This document shows, in pieces, positions 17,352 to 25,361 of a stretch of DNA of 42,845 nt. The translations under genes were made by a program, and so were the position numbers. The DNA is taken from positions 1-42,845 of the forward strand of contig NZ_JAJNKA010000022.1 in NCBI RefSeq assembly GCF_021533215.1, given 5' to 3'. This DNA comes from Portibacter lacus. Its GTDB lineage: Bacteria > Bacteroidota > Bacteroidia > Chitinophagales > Saprospiraceae. Numbering within the stretch: position 1 is the stretch's first letter; each line of letters starts with the position of its first letter. The notes beneath the pieces are model-generated. The model saw only the letters and a list, made by a program, of their open reading frames with translations, was not told the origin of the DNA and ran no database searches.

Positions 17352-18389
17352 ATGAAAAATTTAAAGAAAATACAGTTAAGAATATTTAAATTCCTAATCC
17401 CAGGGATTGCTCTTATATCTATTTTTCTGATGGGATGTTCAAAGAACCTATTTTATCCATCAGAATCCATTCAAGAGGAGATGGATAAAGCAGTACAAGG
17501 TGACTTTGATGGTATGATTGTTTACGTCAATCAAGCTGGGAAGTCTTCATTCTACAGTGCTGGCTTTAATAACCGAGAAGAGCAGACCCTTGCTAATCCA
17601 CATTTATTGTTCAGAATAGCAAGCATCAGCAAACTATATATTGCTGCAAGCACTGCAAAACTGGTGGCAGAGTATTCCTTATCCCTGGATCAAACGCTTG
17701 GAAGTCTAATTCCAGAAGTCAAAGGAGAAATTGAGAATGCTGATCAGATAACACTGGAAATGCTATTAAGGCACAGAAGCGGGATACCTGATTATATTTT
17801 TGAGCCTGGTTTTGAAAGTGATACAGAAGAAAGCTACTTGTCATCTGCAGCTTTAATATATGATAAACCCGCTGATTTTGGACCTAATAAGAGGTATGCG
17901 TATTCAAATACAAATTACCTTTTAATTGCAGAAATTCTTGACAGGACCTTGGGTTATTCTCATCATGAATATATAACAAATGAAATTTTAATACCTCTTG
18001 GACTGACGAATACCTTCCACTTGTACAGTGAAGTCGACTCTAATGATGTTATGAGCGGTTACTACAAGGGTTATGATCCCGATCTAAAATCAGTGAATCA
18101 TACAAGACCTGGAGGATCCATGATTGCCACAGCAGAAGATGTGGGAATCTTTTTAAGAGCGCTTATCGATGGTACTTTATTTAGTGCTGAAGAACAAGCA
18201 ATCTATACATCCGTATACGAGTATGAGCATACAGGTTGGCTGGGCGGTTATACAAGCATAGCTCGCTATCATAGTGATATTGATGCAGTGGTTATACAGT
18301 TTGTAAATACAAGTAGCAAGGAATGGTTCTGGCTTAAGCTTAGAGGTATCTACAAAAGAATTGTGAGGATACTTGAAAATGAAATTTAA
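17352..18389 (+). CDS. Serine-hydrolase lipoprotein (beta-lactamase/DD-peptidase family)
   Basis: 345 aa. Signal peptide with lipobox LMG-C (Cys29). S-x-x-K at Ser91-Lys94 (RIASISKLY) and Y-x-N at Tyr184-Asn186 (YAYSNTNY) define the serine active site. The third motif region is HTGWLGGYTS. Shorter than the hydrolase at 9502 and lacking its DUF3471-like tail. Anchored in a membrane facing the periplasm; substrate unknown. Its 3' end leads directly into the small outer-membrane-type gene, so these are probably one transcript. Confidence 0.85.
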   Translation: MKNLKKIQLRIFKFLIPGIALISIFLMGCSKNLFYPSESIQEEMDKAVQGDFDGMIVYVNQAGKSSFYSAGFNNREEQTLANPHLLFRIASISKLYIAASTAKLVAEYSLSLDQTLGSLIPEVKGEIENADQITLEMLLRHRSGIPDYIFEPGFESDTEESYLSSAALIYDKPADFGPNKRYAYSNTNYLLIAEILDRTLGYSHHEYITNEILIPLGLTNTFHLYSEVDSNDVMSGYYKGYDPDLKSVNHTRPGGSMIATAEDVGIFLRALIDGTLFSAEEQAIYTSVYEYEHTGWLGGYTSIARYHSDIDAVVIQFVNTSSKEWFWLKLRGIYKRIVRILENEI

Positions 18390-18399
18390 AAAACAAATT

Positions 18400-18945
18400 A
18401 TGAAAAAGTATATTATTCTTAGTCTAGTATTATTGTCCTACTCATTGACTTATGCACAATCGAATAAGCTTTCAGGAAGATTCGGCTTTGGTCTGACTTC
18501 AAGCTATAATAGTGAGCTTAGACCACTTCGAATTATTCCTAGTGTAACTTACAAGGCAGGGAAAAGTCAATTTGAAGCGGGTTTCGGATTTAATCCTTTC
18601 ATATTAATGGAGCAAAAAATCCTGAGCGGCGATCTGACTTATAAGTACTTCCCGAATGGAACAGCAAAAAAGTTTAGTCTTTACCTTTTAACCCGTTTTT
18701 CCTACATCCATGACCAGCGAGAAACTTATTATCCTAGCACTTACAATTTTCTTTTTTTAAATGGAGGATATGGTATAGAAATCAAAGCTTCTAAAAATGT
18801 TTCCCTTGGAACGAACATGACTGCAGGAGTATTAACCTTTAGTAAGAAATCTGAAATACCATATGAAGCATTTGCTGAGCAAGGCTTTTTCGATGACTTG
18901 GGGTATAATCTAGCTTTACAGTTCAATATTGGATATAGATTCTAA
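18400..18945 (+). CDS. Small outer-membrane-type beta-barrel protein
   Basis: I take the Met at 18,400, which gives a clean signal peptide (MKKYIILSLVLLSYSLTYAQ) and avoids overlap with the previous stop at 18,389; the frame is open from 18,373. The mature part (about 160 aa) alternates Gly/aromatic beta strands (FGFGLTSSYNSEL, QFEAGFGFNPF, NLALQFNIGYRF) and ends in an aromatic residue, as in eight-stranded outer-membrane barrels. No specific family recognised. Directly downstream of the serine-hydrolase lipoprotein. Confidence 0.65.
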   Translation: MKKYIILSLVLLSYSLTYAQSNKLSGRFGFGLTSSYNSELRPLRIIPSVTYKAGKSQFEAGFGFNPFILMEQKILSGDLTYKYFPNGTAKKFSLYLLTRFSYIHDQRETYYPSTYNFLFLNGGYGIEIKASKNVSLGTNMTAGVLTFSKKSEIPYEAFAEQGFFDDLGYNLALQFNIGYRF

Positions 18946-19037
18946 TGTGATCTTAGTAATACTTGCAAAAAAAGAGTGACCTGAACAAGCCGAAAAAAGG
19001 TATAAAAGAGAAGTAGGCACAATTGAAATACTTAATT

Positions 19038-19631
19038 ATGAAAAGTCAAATTGCTTTAATTTTAACGATAGTGGCGCTTTGTTCGTGTAATAGATCAACG
19101 ATATCTGTTATTACTCATCAAGCGACTCTAGCTGATTATCAAGTAGGAGAGAAATGGGTGTGGAAGTATAAAGGCATCACAACGGAGGGAGAGGTACGCT
19201 CAGATGGAATAGATACGAGAGTAATCGTCAGAAAGAAGGGAATCCTATGCATGACAATCGGAAAGGATACCATCCCTGTTACTGATATTGTTAAACCTGA
19301 AGAAAGTGAAACACAAAAGTACGACTGGCCTCTCAAAGTTGGTAAAAAGTGGAAATATGAAAGCAACTGGACAAGTCAAGATGGAACAACCGGTAGCCAG
19401 CGTCAAGATGCCGAGATATTATCATACCAAGAAGAAACGGTTGAAGCTGGAACATTCATGGCCTACACTATAAGGTACATGGGTACAACAACAAACTCAA
19501 GAGGTTATAACGCAAATGAAGAAGAAGTTTGGTTGTATGCTCCCAGTATCAAAAATTTCATCAAACTAACACAGCACCAAGGTGATTTTCTTTACGTAGA
19601 GGAACTAATTGAATATTCAAAACCCAAATAA
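19038..19631 (+). CDS. Lipoprotein of unknown function
   Basis: 197 aa from the Met at 19,038 (an in-frame TTG at 19,023 is less likely). Signal peptide with a lipobox near VALCS-C. The mature region is beta-rich: YQVGEKWVWKYKG and WPLKVGKKWKYESNW are two related W-x-Y strands, then ETVEAGTFMAYTIRY and EEEVWLYAPSIKNFIKL, a layout I associate with DUF3108-like periplasmic proteins. No catalytic motif seen. Last gene of the series that starts with the ankyrin lipoprotein; the gap of 92 bases leaves room for its own promoter. Confidence 0.65.
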   Translation: MKSQIALILTIVALCSCNRSTISVITHQATLADYQVGEKWVWKYKGITTEGEVRSDGIDTRVIVRKKGILCMTIGKDTIPVTDIVKPEESETQKYDWPLKVGKKWKYESNWTSQDGTTGSQRQDAEILSYQEETVEAGTFMAYTIRYMGTTTNSRGYNANEEEVWLYAPSIKNFIKLTQHQGDFLYVEELIEYSKPK

Positions 19632-19678
19632 ATTTCTTAGCCTTGGACATTAGCCTCCGAAAGGACTAAACTTGAACA

Positions 19679-19831
19679 ATGACAAAAATATTTAGAAAAA
19701 CCAGGCAAAATATGCTTTTGGGTAACAACTTAAGCAAATATTTACTCTACTCAGTCGGAGAAATACTTCTAGTAATTAAAGAAATAATGGTGGGTTTGAA
19801 AGAATATTGTCGAGCAGTTAATACGGTTTAA
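19679..19831 (+). pseudogene. DUF6090-like protein, N-terminal fragment
   Basis: ATG 19,679 opens a 50-codon frame reading MTKIFRKTRQNMLLGNNLSK, then YLLYSVGEILLVI, the conserved start of the DUF6090-like family up to the middle of the TM helix. It then departs from the family and stops at 19,829-19,831. The downstream part is missing. Confidence 0.7.
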
Positions 19832-19844
19832 TCAAAAAACAATC

Positions 19845-19899
19845 CTTCTTTGACAAAATCGCCTGCCCGTTTATGGAGCATTAGAATTTGTCAAAGAAG
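19845..19899. repeat. 15-bp inverted repeat with 25-base loop
   Basis: CTTCTTTGACAAAAT (19,845-19,859) and AATTTGTCAAAGAAG (19,885-19,899) are inverted copies with one mismatch. It lies after the DUF6090-like fragment and 22 bases before the DUF4386 gene. There is no T-run for a terminator and no AAC/GTT boxes. It could be an operator, an IS-end pair or a transcript hairpin. Confidence 0.6.
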
Positions 19900-19921
19900 C
19901 TAAATTATCAATAATATTAAA

Positions 19922-20581
19922 ATGAAATTAAATAAAAGAAAAACAGCCCTTCTAACTGGATGGTCGCTAATAACAATGGCGCTAGTAGCCATTTTCTCAA
20001 TAGGATATGCCCTTCCTGAATTTGATCTTGGTGAAGGTGTTAAATTGATCGACACTGCCATAAATGCCAAATCTAGTCTATACCTATTCATGTTGATAGG
20101 TTTCTTTATCATCCTGATATTAGACGTAATTGTAGCCATATTGTTGTATCAGTTTTTCAAAGAAGACCATTTAAATATTTCCAGAATGGCAGGAATTTTG
20201 AGATTAGTTTACACGGCAATTTTTGCAGTCGCCATTTATTTTTTAGCTGAAATATATTTAGCATCGCAAGTTTCGAGCGAATCTATCCAGTCGAATTTTA
20301 ACCTATTTCACTCTGTATGGAATATGGGGCTTATCATTTTCGGAATTCATGTCGTGCTGCTTGGGTTACTTATGAAAATGCATTCAATGAAACCAAATAT
20401 TCTGTGGTATATCACACTAGTTGCTGGGATATCCTACGTGGTTTTGTCTGCACTTAAATTGACAATACCGAACACGAAAATTGTTGACATATTACAAATG
20501 ATCTTATCACTTCCCATGACCATAGGAGAAATAGGACTTGCCATTTGGTTAATTATTAAAGGAGGAAAAGTGAAATATTGA
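19922..20581 (+). CDS. DUF4386-type integral membrane protein
   Basis: 219 aa with six predicted hydrophobic helices. The start KTALLTGWSLITMALVAIFS, the helix with YLFMLIGFFIILILDVIVAI, and the loop FFKEDHLNISRMAGILRLVY followed by helix 3 match the DUF4386 family as I know it, as does FNLFHSVWNMGLIIFGIHVV. Function unknown in the family. Stands alone between DUF6090-like fragments; the 15-bp inverted repeat just upstream could regulate it. Confidence 0.75.
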   Translation: MKLNKRKTALLTGWSLITMALVAIFSIGYALPEFDLGEGVKLIDTAINAKSSLYLFMLIGFFIILILDVIVAILLYQFFKEDHLNISRMAGILRLVYTAIFAVAIYFLAEIYLASQVSSESIQSNFNLFHSVWNMGLIIFGIHVVLLGLLMKMHSMKPNILWYITLVAGISYVVLSALKLTIPNTKIVDILQMILSLPMTIGEIGLAIWLIIKGGKVKY

Positions 20582-20770
20582 GAAATTCTTAAGTCATTTA
20601 GTTGTTAAGGAAGGATTTCACCTTTAGCCTACCTGCTCTTGGTACTAACCCTCATAATTAAAAGAAGTCGTCAAAACGATTGCCTCCAAATGTACCTCTT
20701 CAATGATTAATAGGATAAAGGCATTCAGAACATATTACCCAATATTAGTTAGAAAAACCCACAACTATCA

Positions 20771-20925
20771 ATGAGGAAATTCTTTCAAAAAATTCGCTAT
20801 GAATTGATAGAAAAAAAAAACAGGGGAAATACCTAAAATAAGCTATAGAAGAAATTGGATGAGTGGTTATTGGAATCCTGATTGCATTAGCAATTAAAAA
20901 TTGGATTCAAAGCCGAATAAAATAA
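20771..20925 (+). pseudogene. DUF6090-like protein, frameshifted N-terminal fragment
   Basis: ATG 20,771 reads MRKFFQKIRYELIEKK, then a run of A residues shifts the frame. In the shifted frame the text continues as AIEEIG, stop, VVIGILIALAIKNW and stops again. This is the family N-terminus and TM helix with a frameshift at the A-run and two stops; the rest of the gene is absent. Confidence 0.7.
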
Positions 20926-20972
20926 TAAGCAATTAAATAATTTATCTAGTTTGCACATAAAACCAAAAACCT

Positions 20973-22289
20973 ATGGCCTCAACCAACAATGAAAAAGAAT
21001 TAAAACGTGTAGTAGGTGTAACTGGATTGTCACTTAATATTATTAATATAACAGTTGGCGCTGGTATTTTTGCATTGCCTGCAATTGTTGGTGTCGAACT
21101 GGGTGCATTCAGTGTATTTGCTTATGTATTTTGCGGTATTATGATGGCATGCATAATGCTTTGCTATGCAGAAATAGGAACACGTGTAACAAAGACTGGA
21201 GGTAGTTATGCATATGTGGTATCTGCATTTGGCGATTTTGCTGGTTTTATAGTGAACTGGTTGGCCGTTTTCGGCTGGAGTATTTTAGGAAGTGCCGCTT
21301 TGATGAATATTATCGCCGATTCACTTGCCGTAATTTTCCCTATTTTTTCAAATTCATGGATACGTGGATTATTCTTTTTTATACTTCTCGCCTTTTTGGC
21401 GGTGACAAATATTCGTGGAGCAAAGCAAGGTGTCGCTTTTATTAAATGGATTACGATTATAAAATTACTACCACTGATCGGAATAGTCATCTTCGGGCTG
21501 AGTCATATTAATGGAAATAATCTTTATTGGGAACATCTGCCTTCATTAAATACATTTGGGAACACGACTCTTGTCTTGTTTTTTGCATTTGCCGGTTTCG
21601 AAACAGCCCTTGGGGTAAGTGGTGAAATTAAAAACCCAAAACGTACCATTCCTTTGGGTATTTTACTTGGCGGCGGAGTGGTAATTATACTATATTTACT
21701 TTTGCAGACAGTAACGCAAGGTGTGTTAGGTTCGCAAATGGAATTAGTTAAAGATGCGCCCTTAGCAGCGGTTGCTGAGCGGATTATTGGTTCTTTTGGA
21801 GGTAGTTTGTTATTGATTGCTGCTGCAATTTCTTGTTTTGGTGCGGTAAGTACCGATATATTAAATACGCCCAGAGTGTTATTTGCGGGTGCCAAAGATG
21901 GTCTTTTTCCAAAATTCCTTGCTGAAATCCATCCTAAATTTGCAACACCAAATTGGTCGATAATTTGCTTTTCTGTATTGATTTTTCTTTTTTCAATTTC
22001 TGGAGGTTTTCAGCAATTGGCAATATTGGCAAGTGCCGCTATACTTCTTATATATCTGTTAGTTGTTTTAGCTACAATCAAATTAAGAATGAAGAAGCGA
22101 GATGATACCGAAAACACATTTAAAGTACCTGGAGGATTGGTGATACCGGTTATTGCCGTTGTATCCATTGTTTGGTTGCTTACAAGTTTAAGTAAATGGG
22201 AAATTTTATCAACGGTGATATTTATTGCTGTAATCAGTGCAACCTATTTATTCATGAAATGGATGCAAAATAGAAAAAGTAAGGCTTGA
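20973..22289 (+). CDS. APC-superfamily amino acid permease
   Basis: 438 aa with about 12 transmembrane helices. The first helix carries GLSLNIINITVGAGIFALPA, the G-A/S-G-I-F unwound substrate-binding motif of the APC family. AFAGFETALGVSGEIKNPKR is the family consensus between helices 6 and 7 (F-x-G-F-E...E-x-x-N-P-x-R). It is an inner-membrane amino acid/proton symporter or exchanger; substrate not determinable. Stands alone; the next intact gene downstream is convergent HxlR. Confidence 0.9.
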   Translation: MASTNNEKELKRVVGVTGLSLNIINITVGAGIFALPAIVGVELGAFSVFAYVFCGIMMACIMLCYAEIGTRVTKTGGSYAYVVSAFGDFAGFIVNWLAVFGWSILGSAALMNIIADSLAVIFPIFSNSWIRGLFFFILLAFLAVTNIRGAKQGVAFIKWITIIKLLPLIGIVIFGLSHINGNNLYWEHLPSLNTFGNTTLVLFFAFAGFETALGVSGEIKNPKRTIPLGILLGGGVVIILYLLLQTVTQGVLGSQMELVKDAPLAAVAERIIGSFGGSLLLIAAAISCFGAVSTDILNTPRVLFAGAKDGLFPKFLAEIHPKFATPNWSIICFSVLIFLFSISGGFQQLAILASAAILLIYLLVVLATIKLRMKKRDDTENTFKVPGGLVIPVIAVVSIVWLLTSLSKWEILSTVIFIAVISATYLFMKWMQNRKSKA

Positions 22290-22700
22290 AAATATTGCAT
22301 TTCTAAGCTAACAAACAATGATGAGGTCAGCTGGGCTATCACCGTAAGCGCAAAACAATTACAGCGATATATATTGATCATGCTAGCTACAATTCAGCAG
22401 ACCTTTCATTTTACGAAGATGAATTTCGCCTGAAAGCGGTTCACTCCGTTTCAATTAAACATTTAGGTTATAATGCTGATGAAAACCAGAGCAATTTGTT
22501 CTTGGCAGTTCGAAGTCCCTAATCTAAAAAGCTTTTTACACTATTTTAGAGGAGTCTGTTTTTTAAAACTTTGGCTATTCTAAGATCCCATAATGCATCC
22601 ACTCCCGTCTGAAGGGTATTCTTTCTGTTCCTTCCCTTTAACATCACCAATATTATTCCTATGTGAAGACCAGTTTTGCTCTCGTTTCAATATTTTACAT
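22290..22700. other. Intergenic stretch without recognised gene
   Basis: 411 bases between the permease and the convergent HxlR gene. A short frame (reading YNSADLSFYEDEFRLKAVHS) looks protein-like near 22,390-22,520 but I recognise no family and it has no start context. AAAAGCTTTTT occurs near 22,526. Otherwise nothing supported. Confidence 0.4.
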
Positions 22701-23150
22701 TTAAGACAACTCAAAACTCAGGTCATTTAAAGAAAGTATTTTATTATTCTGATTTACGAAAACCAATTTAACAGGCGCACCCGTTTTATCAATAATTTTT
22801 AAATACGTTTCTTCCTTACTGACCAAATTTGTATTGCCCCAATCCAATATTGCACCCATCATAAAAATTAGCTCACTTCCTTTTTTTGATAATTGATATT
22901 CGCTTCTGGTTCTCTTTTTTTCTTCTTTATAATCCGTTTTTATAATTAGTCCATGCTGTACTAATAAGTTTAATTTAACTGTAAGAACAGATTTTGAGAT
23001 CGCTAGGTTCTTTTCAAATTCATCAAACTTTGTGTTGCCCAAAAACAACTCTCTGAGTATTAATAAAACCCATTTATCTCCTAAGATTTGGTTGGTCAAT
23101 TGGATAGGACAATTCAATCTATTGGTCTCTGATTTTTTATAAAATTGCAT
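22701..23150 (-). CDS. HxlR-family winged-helix regulator
   Basis: 149 aa. NRLNCPIQLTNQILGDKWVL followed by LLILRELFLGNTKFDEFEKN is the diagnostic HxlR start (C-P-x...GxKWxxLILxxL). A winged helix follows, with LAISKSVLTVKLNLLVQHGL as recognition region and a YQLSKKGSEL wing. The single Cys near residue 15 is the position used for redox/electrophile sensing in some relatives. Divergent from two alpha/beta hydrolases; the 70-base gap holds two copies of a dyad that is its probable operator. Confidence 0.9.
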   Translation of the reverse strand: MQFYKKSETNRLNCPIQLTNQILGDKWVLLILRELFLGNTKFDEFEKNLAISKSVLTVKLNLLVQHGLIIKTDYKEEKKRTRSEYQLSKKGSELIFMMGAILDWGNTNLVSKEETYLKIIDKTGAPVKLVFVNQNNKILSLNDLSFELS

Positions 23151-23163
23151 AATATTTCATCTT

Positions 23164-23216
23164 GAGTTTGAAAATAGAACTCAGATGTATTACATTTGAG
23201 TTTCAATTTAGAACTA
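23164..23216 (+). promoter_or_regulatory. Promoter and paired HxlR operator candidates
   Basis: GAGTT-N9-AACTC at 23,164-23,182 and GAGTT-N9-AACTA at 23,198-23,216, centres 34 bp apart. Between and over them lies a Bacteroidota-type promoter for the hydrolase gene: TTTG at 23,167-23,170 and TACATTTG at 23,191-23,198 (20-base gap). The first dyad covers the -33 element and the second starts at the end of the -7 element, as expected for repression. Confidence 0.6.
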
Positions 23217-23220
23217 AGGT

Positions 23221-24042
23221 ATGAAAAAAATGCTGAAAATACTGGACAAGGTAGCCCCTCAAATTGCTGGACGATTGATTTATAATAAAATTTCTCAGCC
23301 TCGAAAACGTAAGCTTCGTGAAAGGGAAGAAAGCGTTCTTGCCCAATCAGAAAGATTATCTATTGACTTTCGTGGCTTTGTACTAAAAAGATATTCATGG
23401 GGAGAGACAGGAAACCCTGTTGCATTACTGATACATGGTTGGGAAGGTCAGGCTGGGAATTTTGGAGCATTGGTATCCATTTTATTAGACAAGAACTATC
23501 ATGTAGTTGCTTATGATGGACCTGCTCATGGTGAAAGCAGTCGTAAGAGTACTAATATGTTTGAATATGCAGATTTTACTTCTACAAGAATAAAAATACA
23601 TCAACCCAAACTCATTATTAGCCACTCTTTCGGTACTGTTTCTACTCAACTCGGTTTATTGGAAAATCCAAAATTCAAATTGAATCAATGGATAATTATA
23701 ACAACCCCCTTTAGTTTTAAAGAATTTATCCTTTCTATCATAACAAAGTTAGGAGTGTCTCAAAAAACACTTCAAATATTATCCAGCCTAATAGAAAAAG
23801 ATACCAATTTGCCATTAGAGGAAATCAATATGAAAACACTGTGTCAAAAAATGAATCCAATAGATTCGGTTGTCATTGTTCATTCTATAGATGACAAAGT
23901 TTTACCTTTTCATGATGCAGAACGAACAGCAAAGTGCATTGAAAATAGTGAGCTTATCAAACTGAAAAATATAGGCCACTACAAAATCTTGTGGTCTGAT
24001 GAATTGAATAATATTTTAAAAAATAAAATAAATAATAATTAA
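23221..24042 (+). CDS. Alpha/beta hydrolase (first of pair)
   Basis: 273 aa. HGWEG at residues 72-76 is the oxyanion-hole strand end, VVAYDGPAHGESS follows, and the nucleophile elbow is SHSFG (Ser136; the usual first Gly is Ser134). An acidic residue in IVHSIDDKVLP and a His in IGHYKIL near the end complete the triad. Cytoplasmic; no signal peptide. Probably an esterase of unknown substrate. Divergent from HxlR with a shared operator region, and one base before the second hydrolase gene, so the two are one operon. Confidence 0.85.
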   Translation: MKKMLKILDKVAPQIAGRLIYNKISQPRKRKLREREESVLAQSERLSIDFRGFVLKRYSWGETGNPVALLIHGWEGQAGNFGALVSILLDKNYHVVAYDGPAHGESSRKSTNMFEYADFTSTRIKIHQPKLIISHSFGTVSTQLGLLENPKFKLNQWIIITTPFSFKEFILSIITKLGVSQKTLQILSSLIEKDTNLPLEEINMKTLCQKMNPIDSVVIVHSIDDKVLPFHDAERTAKCIENSELIKLKNIGHYKILWSDELNNILKNKINNN

Positions 24043-24043
24043 A

Positions 24044-24880
24044 ATGGAGAAAGTAATTAATAGTGATATCAATTTTATAGAGATTCGTGGAATTCAAGTT
24101 GCCTACCGCATTATTGGGGAAGGAGTTCCATTAATTCTATTCAATCGTTTTAGAGGAACCATCAATGATTGGGACCCGGCTTTTATCTCTTCATTAGCTA
24201 AAAGAAATAAGGTTGTCGCCTTTGATAATTTTGGAGTTGGAGCTACAAATGGTAAAAGTGAAGATTCGGTAGAAGGAATGGCTGCTATTGCGTATGAATT
24301 TATCACCCAATTAGGCTTTGAAAAAGTAAATATCTTGGGGTGGAGTATGGGAGGACTTATTGCTCAGGTTTTTCTATTAAATTATCCGAATATAGTCCAC
24401 AAAGCAATATTAGTTGGTACCGGTCCTGGAGGAAGTGAACAAACGGAATATCCAACAGAACGATTTTTGGCTGTTGCTACTAAAGTCTATGATATGCAGC
24501 CAGAGCATCATCAAACTGTATTTTTCACAGATGATCAAAAAGGTATGGAAAATACAATAGCCTCACTTTCTCGCATTGAAAAATATAAAAACAAAATTCA
24601 ACCCACCCAGCCCATTACTTGGGCAGCACAAGGAATGGCTACAAAGAACTTTTTCGCAAGCGATAAAGATTATTTTACCAGAATTAAAGAAATCCATCAC
24701 GATGTTTTGGTTGCTGGCTCAAAGGAGGATATTGCATTTTCTGATAAGAATTCTTTTCTCCTTTTTAAACAAATTCCTAATAGTCACCTATTATTGTATT
24801 CTAATGCTGCTCATGCTTTTCATCATCAATTACCAAATAAATTCGGGCAGGCAGTTGAGGATTTTTTAACTTTAAAATAG
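24044..24880 (+). CDS. Alpha/beta hydrolase (second of pair)
   Basis: 278 aa. The N-terminal strand is IEIRGIQVAYRIIGEGVPLI, with the oxyanion region NRFRGTINDWDP (the usual HG is replaced by NRFRG). The nucleophile elbow is GWSMG (Ser101) and the C-terminal His lies in NAAHAFHHQ. Such proteins include haloperoxidase-like and ester hydrolases. Starts one base after the preceding hydrolase gene and is presumably under the same HxlR control. Confidence 0.85.
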   Translation: MEKVINSDINFIEIRGIQVAYRIIGEGVPLILFNRFRGTINDWDPAFISSLAKRNKVVAFDNFGVGATNGKSEDSVEGMAAIAYEFITQLGFEKVNILGWSMGGLIAQVFLLNYPNIVHKAILVGTGPGGSEQTEYPTERFLAVATKVYDMQPEHHQTVFFTDDQKGMENTIASLSRIEKYKNKIQPTQPITWAAQGMATKNFFASDKDYFTRIKEIHHDVLVAGSKEDIAFSDKNSFLLFKQIPNSHLLLYSNAAHAFHHQLPNKFGQAVEDFLTLK

Positions 24881-25361
24881 CGAAATCATCTATCTTTGAG
24901 CTGATGAATTCTACTTTAAATGCTATAGTTTTAGCCAGTGAAAATTGGAAATCCATCTGACTTTCTAATTAGGCTTACAAAACGTTGAACAACAGTATGT
25001 AAGGCATTTGCTAGGTTGTCCCCATAGAATTGCTAGTGGCAGATGCTAATTGGAAAAACTAAATGAAAACCCATAAGTGGAGGTGATACTTATCAATATG
25101 CACAAACATAATGATCAAAGTACCATCAAGCCTTAGATTATAGTCTTACACTCAATCATACAAGCAGAATACTAATTAACACTTGCAGACTTATGGAAAT
25201 AACTGGATTTTAGATTTGTTCTGGTTATCTGTTCCTTTAGTATTTCGTGCAACCTTAATCAAAATTGTGCGAAGTATTACATGAAGTTAATGCTAAATGC
25301 AACAGAAACTTAGCAAGGGTAAGTATTATTTTTTTGAATTATTCGCTTAACATAAGGTTTG
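24881..25361. other. Intergenic stretch, nothing firmly recognised
   Basis: 481 bases without a family-like frame. A weak imperfect dyad at about 24,987-25,049 (GGCATTTGCTAGG with GCTAGTGGCAGATGC) resembles the attC-like sites but has no GTT closing box, so it is not listed as one. Confidence 0.4.

Noticed and set aside
24987..25049. attC-like dyad downstream of the second alpha/beta hydrolase
   Set aside because: Arms pair weakly and no closing GTT box is present.
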